This document shows, piece by piece, positions 7,138-14,539 of a stretch of DNA of 20,720 nucleotides (within the stretch, counting starts at the first letter, position 1; each line of letters begins with the position of its first letter). The translations under genes and the position numbers were made by a program. The DNA is from Actinomycetota bacterium (GTDB lineage: Bacteria; Actinomycetota; Actinomycetes; Nanopelagicales; Nanopelagicaceae). Under the pieces are notes generated by a model. It saw nothing but the letters and a program-made list of their open reading frames with translations, was not told the DNA's origin and made no database searches. The DNA lies in NCBI GenBank assembly GCA_009704555.1, contig WLDY01000002.1, positions 1-20,720 of the forward strand, in the 5' to 3' direction.

Positions 7138-7246
7138 TACCTTCTTCCTTTAGAGCCTGCCGATCTTTCGGGCTGGGCTTCGCAGCGGGGCTTTACGTCT
7201 CGACCGGCTTCGCTGCCCAACCACAAAGGTAAGGAGAGAACCCCAG
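7138..7246 (+). promoter_or_regulatory. Putative promoter and structured 5' leader of uraA
   Basis: TACCTT (7138-7143) fits a -10 and would give a leader of about 97 bases. Within it GCAGCGGGGC (7182-7191) can pair with GCTTCGCTGC (7207-7216) as a 10-base-pair stem including two G-U pairs, with a 15-base loop. A smaller hairpin centred on CCGA/TCGG is possible near 7160-7171. The ribosome-binding site AGGAG (7232-7236) lies just after the stem. I recognise no known riboswitch or PyrR-binding consensus. The stretch from 7068 to 7137 holds nothing else I can assign. Confidence 0.35.
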
Positions 7247-8560
7247 GTGAGCCTCTTCACATGGAAAATGCATGGCGATGGCAAGACCATCGCGCCCGGT
7301 GCGGTCGTCGCCCCGGATGAGCGCCTCTCATGGCCTCGCTCGATCGGCATCGGTGCACAGCACATTGCAGCGATGTTCGGTGCCACATTTCTCGTCCCGT
7401 TGATCACGGGTCTTCCTCCAGCGACAACGCTCTTCTTCTCCGGAATCGGAACCATCCTCTTCCTCTTGCTAACGAAGAATCGAGTCCCGAGCTATCTGGG
7501 ATCGTCATTTGCATTCCTCGGTCCCATCGCTGCAGCCGTCGCCGGTGAAGGTGGCATGGCAGCTGCGCTCGGTGGAGTAGTGGCGACTGGTGTCCTCCTT
7601 GCAATCGTCGGTCTCGTCGTCAAGGCAGCCGGCGCAAATTGGATCAATTGGCTGATGCCACCCGTCGTCACTGGAACCATCGTCATGGTGATCGGCTTCA
7701 ACCTCGCCAGCGTCGCATACAACAAGGCATGGTTCGGTCCCGATACCGTCGGTCAGAATCCGGGAAATCTTCAGGTCGGTCCGATGCTCGGCATCATTAC
7801 CTTGGTGTCGATCGCACTCATCGCTGCGCTCTCGCGCGGATTCTTGGGTCGCATCAGTATCTTCGCTGGTCTCGTCATCGGTTATCTCGTCGCACTCTTC
7901 ATGGGTGACGTCAACACCGAAGGCATCAAGGCAGCTAAGTGGGTCGCTCTTCCAGACTTCACCACGCCGACCTTCAATCTCAATGCCATCCTGCTCTTCG
8001 TGCCAGTCGTACTCGTCTTGATCGCTGAAAATGTCGGCCACGTCAAGGCAGTGGCTGCGATGACTGGACAGAACCTCGATGACCAGATGGGTAACGCTCT
8101 CCTCGGTGACGGACTTGCGACCACACTCGCCGGCGCTGGTGGCGGTTCGGGAACCACTACCTACGCTGAGAACATCGGTGTCATGGCTGCGACTCGGGTT
8201 TACTCGACTGCTGCCTACTACATCGCGGGTATCGGTGCGGTCCTACTCTCGCTGTCACCGAAATTCGGAGCAGTGCTCAACGCCACCCCTGCTGGAGTCC
8301 TAGGCGGAGCAAGCCTCGCCCTCTTCGGCATGATCGGCATCCTCGGTGCCAAGATCTGGATTGAGTCGAAGGTGAACTTTGCCGACTCGACCAACATCCT
8401 GGTCGCGGGTTCAGCGATGATCATCGGCATCGCCGACGTCTCCTTCACATGGGGCGATTACACCTTCAACGGCATCATCAATGCGACCGTCGTAGCCGTA
8501 GTCGGCTATCGCGTCTTGCATTCGATTGCCAAGTCACGCGGTACCAGCCTCGATAGGTAG
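7247..8560 (+). CDS. uraA: Uracil/nucleobase permease, NCS2 family (UraA-type)
   Basis: A 437-residue membrane protein with about 14 helices, an inner-membrane nucleobase:H+ symporter of the NCS2/NAT family. The sequence follows E. coli UraA closely: AMFGATFLVPLITGLPPAT, YLGSSFAFLGPI, AENVGH (Glu261, His265) and TTTYAENIGVMAATRVYS (Glu308). Glu261 and Glu308 correspond to UraA Glu241 and Glu290, which contact uracil, and His265 to the proton-coupling His245, so uracil is the likeliest substrate. Start is GTG 7247 with AAGGAG ten bases upstream. This is one of the few first genes in the window with a long leader and a real ribosome-binding site. A strong hairpin terminator follows at 8576-8606. 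Confidence 0.94.
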   Translation: MSLFTWKMHGDGKTIAPGAVVAPDERLSWPRSIGIGAQHIAAMFGATFLVPLITGLPPATTLFFSGIGTILFLLLTKNRVPSYLGSSFAFLGPIAAAVAGEGGMAAALGGVVATGVLLAIVGLVVKAAGANWINWLMPPVVTGTIVMVIGFNLASVAYNKAWFGPDTVGQNPGNLQVGPMLGIITLVSIALIAALSRGFLGRISIFAGLVIGYLVALFMGDVNTEGIKAAKWVALPDFTTPTFNLNAILLFVPVVLVLIAENVGHVKAVAAMTGQNLDDQMGNALLGDGLATTLAGAGGGSGTTTYAENIGVMAATRVYSTAAYYIAGIGAVLLSLSPKFGAVLNATPAGVLGGASLALFGMIGILGAKIWIESKVNFADSTNILVAGSAMIIGIADVSFTWGDYTFNGIINATVVAVVGYRVLHSIAKSRGTSLDR

Positions 8561-8575
8561 CGCTTGGAAATCTCG

Positions 8576-8606
8576 TGACCCCCGGTTCAATAAGGACCGG
8601 GGGTCA
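8576..8606 (+). terminator. Hairpin terminator after uraA
   Basis: TGACCCCCGGT (8576-8586) and ACCGGGGGTCA (8596-8606) form a perfect 11-base-pair stem with a nine-base loop, beginning 15 bases after the uraA stop. It is followed by TGCGTTTC, not a full U-tract, as is common for actinobacterial terminators. Confidence 0.8.
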
Positions 8607-8674
8607 TGCGTTTCTCCGACCAATTGTCAGTGCCAGGAGGCAGAATCTGACTCGTCCAAAGAAACGACCCGGTC

Positions 8675-8702
8675 TTGATTCGGGTGCTCCTAAAGGTATG
8701 GT
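8675..8702 (+). promoter_or_regulatory. Predicted promoter of the nuclease gene (-35 TTGATT, -10 TATGGT)
   Basis: TTGATT (8675-8680) and TATGGT (8697-8702) are separated by 16 bases, and the -10 ends seven bases before ATG 8710. This is the best -35/-10 pair among the leaderless candidates in the window. It places the start at 8710 and not at the in-frame ATG 8698, which lies within the -10. Confidence 0.5.
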
Positions 8703-8709
8703 GATTTTG

Positions 8710-9411
8710 ATGTCTAACAACGATGTGAAGCCTGTCAATGGCAAGAAGGCGCGGGAGTTCATCTCCCCAAGCGATCTGACATTCTCATGGAATGACTGCC
8801 ATCGCTGTCTATGGCTCTACTACAACTACGGCGTGAAGAACCCAAGTTTCATGCCTCTCGTCGGTGACCTCGCCGATATGCAGGAGCGCTACTTTGACGG
8901 AGCCTCCTCACATCACATGGATCCAGGTATCCCCAAAGGGAAGGTCCTCGATCGCGGCAAGTTCGTGGTCTCCAAGCCCATCGAGGTCAATGGCCAACCA
9001 AGCAAGTTCGCAATCCGCGGCAAGTACGACATCTTGATGGAGTTCGAGGATGGCTCATTCGGCGTGATCGATTGCAAGTTCCAGGCGCGAGATACCGACA
9101 AGAGCGATTTCTATGCTCCGCAACTTGAAGCCTATGCATTCGCGCTCGAGAACCCGGCACAAGGAGAACCACGTCGCGTGACTTCGCTAGGACTCTTCGT
9201 TTGGTCGTTGGTGACGCCACGAGGTAATGCCGATTCGGGCTTCGGCCTGCAATTGAAGAGTAGTTGGCGCCCTATCGAGCGGAATCCAGAGGCTCTTCAA
9301 AACAGATTGACGGAGTTCATCACCATGATCTCCTCGCCTGTGAAGAGCGCTCAAGGTTGCGAACACTGTCGATACATCACAGAGCGACGCGAGATCCTCG
9401 GGAGCGAGTGA
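8710..9411 (+). CDS. PD-(D/E)XK nuclease family protein, RecB/Cas4-like with four cysteines
   Basis: A 233-residue protein. An N-terminal SPSDLTFSWNDCHRCLWLYY resembles the first motif of RecB/Cas4-type exonucleases. The core runs RGKYDILMEF (metal-binding Asp), then VIDCKFQ (D-x-K) and APQLEAYAFAL (the Q-x3-Y motif). Cysteine pairs CHRC near the N-terminus and CEHC near the C-terminus could hold an iron-sulfur cluster, as in Cas4 and AddB, although Cas4 usually splits its cysteines one plus three. A DNA repair or processing exonuclease is likely. No CRISPR array or helicase partner is nearby. Start is uncertain: 8710 fits the promoter, ATG 8698 is in frame, and AGGAGG (8635-8640) precedes an in-frame CTG at 8647. 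The 3' end stops three bases from the convergent plsC. Confidence 0.82.
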   Translation: MSNNDVKPVNGKKAREFISPSDLTFSWNDCHRCLWLYYNYGVKNPSFMPLVGDLADMQERYFDGASSHHMDPGIPKGKVLDRGKFVVSKPIEVNGQPSKFAIRGKYDILMEFEDGSFGVIDCKFQARDTDKSDFYAPQLEAYAFALENPAQGEPRRVTSLGLFVWSLVTPRGNADSGFGLQLKSSWRPIERNPEALQNRLTEFITMISSPVKSAQGCEHCRYITERREILGSE

Positions 9412-9414
9412 GGG

Positions 9415-10158
9415 CTACACCTCGTCGTCGGTGACTTCTTCGCCGCGGGCCAATCTCTCTTTCGCGACCGTCGCATAGACATCGACATACTCTTGACCGG
9501 AGAGCTTCTGTAACGTGGCCATGATCTCATCGGTCACTCGTCTCAAGACCAAGGGATTATCAGAGTCACCAGCATCAGAGAAGTCCATTGGTTCACCGAA
9601 GACCATCGCCACCTGTCGGAGATTCGGGATCACCTGTCCCGTCGGTTGGATCTTGTCGGTATGGAACATCGCGACCGGAACCACGAGAGCCCCGGATTCG
9701 ATCGCAAGTCGGGCGATACCCGTTCTTCCTCGATAAAGGCGTCCATCAGGACTGCGAGTCCCTTCAGGGTAGATTCCGAGGCAATCTCCCTCAGCCAAGA
9801 CCCGCAAACCGGTGTCGATAGCAGCCTCGCTCCGTGCACCACCTGAACGATCGACAGGAACCTGACCGAGTGCATGGAAAGTTATCTTCTTCAAGAAGCC
9901 TTTGATCCCAGGTGAGGTGAAGTACTCGCTCTTGGCGAGGAAGGTGACCTTGCGTGGCACCACCAGTGGCATGAAGATGGAATCGCTGAAGGAGAGATGA
10001 TTGGAGGCGATGATCACCGGACCCACGGTCGGGACATTCCTCAAGCCCGTGACTTTCGGTCGAAAGAAGATCATCAAGATCGGAGAGAGGAAGGCCTTCA
10101 ACAAGGTGTAGGCAAGGATCGTCGGACTCAACCGCGAAGAGCCTTTCATCTCACTCAT
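9415..10158 (-). CDS. plsC: Lysophospholipid acyltransferase (1-acylglycerol-3-phosphate O-acyltransferase, PlsC family)
   Basis: A 247-residue membrane-associated acyltransferase. The catalytic NHLSFSDS (NHx4D; His54, Asp59) and the substrate-binding PEGTRSPDG (131-139) are intact, and FPLVVP- and AKSEYF-type segments between them fit the PlsC fold. A hydrophobic N-terminal segment (about residues 12-32) anchors it. It would acylate lysophosphatidic acid to phosphatidic acid for membrane lipids. Start ATG 10158 has a good ribosome-binding site (AAGGAG) seven bases upstream. It diverges from the Gfo/Idh/MocA gene across 76 bases. In M. tuberculosis a similar acyltransferase (Rv2182c) sits close to the SRPBCC, fadD15 and pimB genes, as here. 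Confidence 0.92.
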   Translation of the reverse strand: MSEMKGSSRLSPTILAYTLLKAFLSPILMIFFRPKVTGLRNVPTVGPVIIASNHLSFSDSIFMPLVVPRKVTFLAKSEYFTSPGIKGFLKKITFHALGQVPVDRSGGARSEAAIDTGLRVLAEGDCLGIYPEGTRSPDGRLYRGRTGIARLAIESGALVVPVAMFHTDKIQPTGQVIPNLRQVAMVFGEPMDFSDAGDSDNPLVLRRVTDEIMATLQKLSGQEYVDVYATVAKERLARGEEVTDDEV

Positions 10159-10207
10159 CGTCTCTCCTTAGAACATCTGGCGACGAACTTCTCTCCATGA
10201 TGAATCC

Positions 10208-10219
10208 ACTTCATGAAGT
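10208..10219. promoter_or_regulatory. Perfect 12-base palindrome in the plsC / oxidoreductase promoter gap
   Basis: ACTTCATGAAGT is self-complementary. It sits two bases upstream of the -10 of the oxidoreductase gene (10222-10227) and 50 bases upstream of plsC, a position suited to an operator. The binding protein is unknown. Confidence 0.35.
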
Positions 10220-10221
10220 CG

Positions 10222-10227
10222 TAATCT
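10222..10227 (+). promoter_or_regulatory. Predicted -10 hexamer of a leaderless promoter (Gfo/Idh/MocA gene)
   Basis: TAATCT ends seven bases before ATG 10235. The intervening bases TACCTCC are pyrimidine-rich and cannot act as a Shine-Dalgarno. Confidence 0.5.
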
Positions 10228-10234
10228 TACCTCC

Positions 10235-11266
10235 ATGACACTTCGCTGGGGAGTCATCGCACCTGGCGCCATCGCGCGCGTATTCGCCTCAGATCTCGCG
10301 ATTCTCGATCCTTCACGAGAGTGTCACCGCATCACCGCAGTTGGCTCTCGTGAACTTGTGCGCGCTGCGCAATTCGCTAGGGATTTCGGGGTGGAAGATC
10401 ACTTCGGAAGTTACTCGCAAGTTCTCGCTTCGCCGAAGGTGGATGTCGTCTATGTGGCCAATGTCCAGAGCGCTCATCACGAGACAGTCATGACAGCGCT
10501 CGATGCCGGAAAGCATGTCCTTTGTGAGAAACCAATCACTATCAACGCTTCCCAGGCGAGAGAGATCTTTGATCTTGCACAATCACGCGGAATCTTCGTC
10601 ATGGAAGCGATGTGGATGAGATTTCTGCCTCACATCATCAAAGTACTTGACCTGATCGCTAACGATGCCATCGGTGAACCTCACTTCGTCATCGCAGACC
10701 ATGGCCAATGGGTTCATGGAAAGCAAGATCATCGACTTCTCGATCCCTATAGGGGCGGTGGCGCGCTCCTAGATCTAGGCGTCTATCCGATCACTCTCGC
10801 GCATCTTGTCATGGGAGTCCCGACCCAAGTCACTGCGACGGCCAGCTTCACCGGCCAGGGTGTCGATAGCGAGGTATCGATCAATCTCGGTTTTGATGAA
10901 GGCAAGAGCGCGACGCTCCACACCACGATCGACTCAGTGACCGCTACGCGCGCGACGATCGCCGGTTCGAAGGGACGGATCGAAATCGATCGAAGTTTCT
11001 ATGCACCGACCGGCTTCACACTATTCGGCCACGACGGCAGTGAGAGGCGCTTCGAGAATCCTCTCCGCGTACCTGGCTATGTCGGGATCGGAGAACAGAC
11101 AAGAGAGGTGGCGCTAGCAATCAAGGCTGGCGAGATCGAATCTCCCATGCGATCACATCAATCAACCCTTGAGGTGATGTCCATCATGGACGAGATCAGG
11201 AAGAGGATCGGCCTACGCTATCCGGGCGAGATCAGCGACGCCGACGATTCCGGCATTGTTTCCTAG
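10235..11266 (+). CDS. Gfo/Idh/MocA family NAD(P)-dependent oxidoreductase
   Basis: A 343-residue dehydrogenase. The N-terminal Rossmann half begins WGVIAPGAIARVFASD, a G-x-G-x-x-A/G variant reading APGAIA. The family hallmark CEKPI (97-101) follows, with FVMEAMWMRFLP just after it. That last segment resembles dimeric dihydrodiol (trans-1,2-dihydrobenzene-1,2-diol) dehydrogenases within the family. The C-terminal half carries YRGGGALLDLGVYPITLAHLVMG, the substrate-side helix. It probably acts on a sugar, polyol or dihydrodiol; the substrate cannot be set from sequence. Its last 54 bases overlap the 3' end of the convergent ROK kinase gene. Confidence 0.9.
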   Translation: MTLRWGVIAPGAIARVFASDLAILDPSRECHRITAVGSRELVRAAQFARDFGVEDHFGSYSQVLASPKVDVVYVANVQSAHHETVMTALDAGKHVLCEKPITINASQAREIFDLAQSRGIFVMEAMWMRFLPHIIKVLDLIANDAIGEPHFVIADHGQWVHGKQDHRLLDPYRGGGALLDLGVYPITLAHLVMGVPTQVTATASFTGQGVDSEVSINLGFDEGKSATLHTTIDSVTATRATIAGSKGRIEIDRSFYAPTGFTLFGHDGSERRFENPLRVPGYVGIGEQTREVALAIKAGEIESPMRSHQSTLEVMSIMDEIRKRIGLRYPGEISDADDSGIVS

Positions 11267-12172
11267 CTTCGCTGCGACGATATTGGGCATGTCATGCGAT
11301 GAACGCATCGGTGAGTTCTTCTTCAGACTCGTCCTGATGGGATCCAAAAGGATCTCCCCTGCATCAATCACGCCGCCACCGATCACGACAGTCTGGGGAT
11401 CGATGATCGAGGAGAAGCCTGAGATGGCATAACCAAGCCATTCGCCGATCTCATTGAACGCAGCGAGCGCTATCGCATCACCTTCTTGAGCCGCGCGCGT
11501 GACATCTGGTCCTGTTATTCCTTCGATGGTGCCATCGCCCATGGCGAGGATCTTCGAACCTAGTGCGGGTGCGCCTTCGATCGCCTTACGTACGAATCTT
11601 CGGAGGGCATTTCCCGATGCATACTGTTCAAGACACCCGCGCATCCCACAACCACAGATCTCACCATTGGGGATCACCGGGACATGCCCGATCTCACCTG
11701 CAGTTCCATACGCGCCGATCAATAGTTGACCGTCGATGATGAGCCCGCCACCGATACCGGTGCCAACAGTGACCATCACCATCGGGTCAGAGTCGACACC
11801 AGCCCCAAAGCGATACTCCCCCCAGGCTGCGCAATTAGCATCATTCTCAAGATGGATGGCAAGCCCGGTTGCGCGCTCTAATTCATCATGGACGGCGAGG
11901 CCCTTCATATTCGCGATGTTGGGATTGGTCTCCATCCGCTTGCGATCCTTGGAGATGAATCCTGCGAGTGACACTCCTACAGATGAAACCTGATGGCGTG
12001 AGGCCAGTGATGCCGCGACTTCTGCGATCCGTTCGATGGTGACCATGCCACCTTCGGTAGGCGTATCACGACGTTCCCGATCGATGATGGTGCCAGATGC
12101 GTCGACGACTCCACCGATGATCTTCGTGCCGCCGATGTCGATGCCTATGGCAAGGTCATCCACCAAACTCAA
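11213..12172 (-). CDS. ROK family sugar kinase (glucokinase-like)
   Basis: A 319-residue kinase. The ATP-binding DIGGTK (residues 12-17), catalytic Asp111 in LENDANCAAWGE, GTGIGGG (137-143), and the zinc site His163 in EIGH plus CGCGMRGC (173-180) are all present, as in bacterial glucokinases of the ROK class. It likely phosphorylates glucose or a related sugar. It follows the SRPBCC gene, whose stop overlaps its TTG as TTGA. The ribosome-binding site GGAAGG abuts TTG 12172 and lies six and nine bases before TTG 12166 and GTG 12163, so the true start may be one of those. The 3' end overlaps the convergent Gfo/Idh/MocA gene. Confidence 0.92.
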   Translation of the reverse strand: MSLVDDLAIGIDIGGTKIIGGVVDASGTIIDRERRDTPTEGGMVTIERIAEVAASLASRHQVSSVGVSLAGFISKDRKRMETNPNIANMKGLAVHDELERATGLAIHLENDANCAAWGEYRFGAGVDSDPMVMVTVGTGIGGGLIIDGQLLIGAYGTAGEIGHVPVIPNGEICGCGMRGCLEQYASGNALRRFVRKAIEGAPALGSKILAMGDGTIEGITGPDVTRAAQEGDAIALAAFNEIGEWLGYAISGFSSIIDPQTVVIGGGVIDAGEILLDPIRTSLKKNSPMRSSHDMPNIVAAKLGNNAGIVGVADLARIA

Positions 12173-12606
12173 CCTTCCGCGTGGGTCTTGAGTTTCGCGA
12201 GCTCTTGATCGATAGTTGCTTGTTCCTGCTTCTTTCGCATGATGTCAGGAACCGGCATCGAGAGCGCCACCTTCAACTTGTAACTGACCTCGGTCGTATC
12301 GGCATCGAGCGATTTCAAGGTGAAGACCCCGCTCATCTCGGTAAGCAGACCGGCATCCTCCAAGGTGAATGAGATCTCGTTCGGTGCCTTGCTCCAGTCA
12401 TAGTCGAGGGAGACCCTGTCCTTGAGGACCCCTGCTTCAACCTTCAGATTCGCCTTGCTCGGATTGCCAGAGCCGTCCCGCTCAGCGATTTCCACGGACT
12501 TGATGCTCGCTGACCACTGCGGGTAGCTCTCTAGGTCCTTCAGGATGGCAAAGATGTCCTCTGCCGATGCTTCGATGGTTGCGGTGCCTGCTGAATAGTC
12601 GCTCAT
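12169..12606 (-). CDS. SRPBCC family protein (polyketide cyclase/START-like)
   Basis: A 145-residue helix-grip protein. The opening SAGTATIEASAEDIFAILKDLESYPQWSASIKSVEI is the standard SRPBCC N-terminus, and alternating beta strands lead to a long C-terminal helix. The family binds hydrophobic ligands in a cavity. No ligand can be assigned. A homologous gene (Rv2185c type) lies beside fadD15 in mycobacteria, so a role with acyl chains is plausible but unproved. It is coupled to the downstream ROK kinase by a four-base overlap. The -10-like TAGCCT (12614-12619) ends seven bases before the ATG, with only pyrimidines between, so the mRNA is probably leaderless. Confidence 0.88.
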   Translation of the reverse strand: MSDYSAGTATIEASAEDIFAILKDLESYPQWSASIKSVEIAERDGSGNPSKANLKVEAGVLKDRVSLDYDWSKAPNEISFTLEDAGLLTEMSGVFTLKSLDADTTEVSYKLKVALSMPVPDIMRKKQEQATIDQELAKLKTHAEG

Positions 12607-12613
12607 GAGGGGA

Positions 12614-12634
12614 AGGCTACCGAAGAGTTAGCCT
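12614..12634 (-). promoter_or_regulatory. Predicted leaderless promoter -10 and inverted repeat (SRPBCC-ROK operon)
   Basis: On the minus strand TAGCCT (12614-12619) is the -10 candidate, seven bases before the ATG. It is also one arm of AGGCTA-N9-TAGCCT (12614-12634), an inverted repeat that would cover the promoter if it is an operator. Confidence 0.45.
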
Positions 12635-12652
12635 CCGCTCTCAGCCAAATCT

Positions 12653-12670
12653 GGGGCAGAGCTCTCCCCC
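12653..12670. promoter_or_regulatory. 18-base near-perfect dyad between the SRPBCC and fadD genes
   Basis: GGGGCAGAG and CTCTCCCCC are reverse complements apart from one C-C pair (12657/12666). The dyad lies midway in the divergent gap, 51 bases upstream of the fadD start and 46 upstream of the SRPBCC start, so one regulator could affect both. Function is inferred from placement only. Confidence 0.35.
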
Positions 12671-12709
12671 GTAGCTTCGCCTACCCTCCCCTTTTCAATG
12701 CTCTCCGGC

Positions 12710-12715
12710 TACCTT
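12710..12715 (+). promoter_or_regulatory. Predicted -10 hexamer of a leaderless promoter (fadD operon)
   Basis: TACCTT ends six bases before ATG 12722. The in-frame upstream ATG at 12698 would lie ahead of this transcription start, so 12722 is the preferred start. Confidence 0.5.
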
Positions 12716-12721
12716 TTGCCC

Positions 12722-14539
12722 ATGACAATGACCGAATCCGCACCCTCATCAAAGACCGAATTCACGACGATGGCCATCGTCCCTCCGGCGACGACTGGCA
12801 ATCTCACCAATCTTGTCGCCGAGCGCGCATGGTTCGAGCCAGAGCGAGTGATGCTCTCTCGTCCACTCGGTGATGGTTGGCAGAAGGTGACTGCCAAGGA
12901 GTTCGAGGCAGAAGTACGTACCACTGCTAAAGGTCTCATTGCTTCCGGAATCCAGTTGGGTGATCGTGTCGCGATCATGGCACGCACTCGTTATGAGTGG
13001 ACCATCCTCGACTTTGCGATTTGGTTCGCTGGCGGAACGACTGTCCCGATCTATGAGACTTCCTCTGCCGAACAAGTCGACTGGATCATGAGTGACTCAT
13101 CATCGGTCGCGATCATCGTCGAGACCCCGGCACATAAGGAACTCGTGACGCCAGTTCTCGGCGCCAGTGTGAAGAACGTTTGGACGATGACCGAGAACGT
13201 GCTCTCACAACTCGCTTGGGCTGGCAAGGATGTACCTGATTCTCTCGTCGACGAGAGAAGGAATGCGCTCACTCCAGATTCCTTGGCGACCTTGATCTAC
13301 ACCTCAGGTACGACCGGAAAGCCAAAGGGTGTGCAGCTCACTCACGGAAACTTCCTCTCCGAGTGTGGCAATGTCGTCGCTGGCGCAAGTGATCTCTTCC
13401 TCAAGCCTGGCGGATCGACCCTTCTCTTCCTTCCTGTCGCTCACGTCTTCGGAAGAATGGTCCAGATCGGAGCCGTCGCTGCAGGGTTACACCTAGCCCA
13501 CTGCAGTGATCCGCTCACTCGTCTCCTTCCAGACCTCGCATCCTTCAAGCCGACCTTCGTCCTCGCTGTTCCACGTATCTTCGAGAAGGTCTACAACGGC
13601 GCTGAAGCGAAAGCTGATGCTGCAGGTAAAGGTGCGATCTTCCGCAAAGCAGCGGATGTCGCGATCGCCTACAGCGAAGCGATCGATACCGGAAAGATGT
13701 CAGCAGGCTTGAAGTTCAAGCACGCGCTCTTCGACAAGTTGGTCTTCTCGAAGATCCGCCACTCGCTCGGAGGGCGAGTCGAGGCCGCGATCTCTGGCGG
13801 TGCGCCGCTCGGAGTTCGCCTCGGACATTTCTTCCGAGGTGCCGGTGTTCGAGTCTTGGAAGGTTATGGACTCACAGAGACCACTGCTGGTGCAACGCTC
13901 AACCTCACCACTGCACATCGTGTCGGATCCGTTGGTCGACCTATCCCCGGCACCACCATCAAGATTGCCGAAGATGGCGAGGTCTTGATCAAAGGTGGCA
14001 TCGTGATGCGTGGCTACTGGCAGAACGATGCAGCCAACAGTGAGGTATTCACTTCGGATGGCTACTTCCGCTCCGGAGACCTCGGCAAGCTCGATGACGA
14101 GGGCTATCTCTACATCGTCGGTCGTAAGAAGGAATTGATCGTCACATCCGGTGGCAAGAACGTCGCACCGGCAGTCCTTGAGGATCGCCTCCGTGCCCAC
14201 CCGCTGGTGAGCCAGTGCATGGTCGTCGGCGATAACCAACCGTACATCGCAGCTCTCGTCACGATCGATCCTGAAGCGATCAAGACCTGGATCACCGCGA
14301 ATAAGAAGGATGGCGCAACCCTCGCTGAGTTAGTGAACGATCCGGATCTCATCGCGGTCATCCAAACCGCGGTCGACGAAGCCAACAAGGCAGTCAGCCG
14401 CGCAGAGTCGATCAGGAAGTTCACCATCCTCCCCGTCGATTTCACGATCGCTGGCGGGCATCTGACGGCGAAACTATCTGTGAAGCGACATGTGGTGGCG
14501 AAGGAGTTCGCTGCCGAGATAGAAGCGCTGTTTGCCTGA
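12722..14539 (+). CDS. Long-chain fatty-acid--CoA ligase / AMP-dependent synthetase (FadD15-like)
   Basis: A 605-residue adenylate-forming enzyme. The P-loop LIYTSGTTGKPKGVQLTHGN, the A5-type motif GYGLTETTAG, YFRSGDLGKLDDEGYLYIVGRKKELIV with the adenylate-binding Asp and hinge, and a C-terminal SVKRHVVAK containing the likely catalytic Lys are all intact. It activates fatty acids to acyl-AMP and then acyl-CoA. The length and the SRPBCC neighbour match the mycobacterial fadD15 locus. I chose ATG 12722 over 12698 because a TACCTT -10 lies between them and the family homology begins later. The stop overlaps the next gene, a histidine kinase, by eight bases. Confidence 0.93.
   Translation: MTMTESAPSSKTEFTTMAIVPPATTGNLTNLVAERAWFEPERVMLSRPLGDGWQKVTAKEFEAEVRTTAKGLIASGIQLGDRVAIMARTRYEWTILDFAIWFAGGTTVPIYETSSAEQVDWIMSDSSSVAIIVETPAHKELVTPVLGASVKNVWTMTENVLSQLAWAGKDVPDSLVDERRNALTPDSLATLIYTSGTTGKPKGVQLTHGNFLSECGNVVAGASDLFLKPGGSTLLFLPVAHVFGRMVQIGAVAAGLHLAHCSDPLTRLLPDLASFKPTFVLAVPRIFEKVYNGAEAKADAAGKGAIFRKAADVAIAYSEAIDTGKMSAGLKFKHALFDKLVFSKIRHSLGGRVEAAISGGAPLGVRLGHFFRGAGVRVLEGYGLTETTAGATLNLTTAHRVGSVGRPIPGTTIKIAEDGEVLIKGGIVMRGYWQNDAANSEVFTSDGYFRSGDLGKLDDEGYLYIVGRKKELIVTSGGKNVAPAVLEDRLRAHPLVSQCMVVGDNQPYIAALVTIDPEAIKTWITANKKDGATLAELVNDPDLIAVIQTAVDEANKAVSRAESIRKFTILPVDFTIAGGHLTAKLSVKRHVVAKEFAAEIEALFA

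Noticed and set aside
8575..8709. GTG start at 8575 for the nuclease
   Set aside because: It lies in the uraA terminator hairpin, and the extra residues do not resemble the family.
8710..9411. CRISPR-associated Cas4
   Set aside because: No repeats or other Cas genes are present in the window, and the cysteine layout is 2+2.
12698..12721. ATG 12698 as fadD start
   Set aside because: The -10 hexamer TACCTT at 12710-12715 lies downstream of it, and no ribosome-binding site precedes it.
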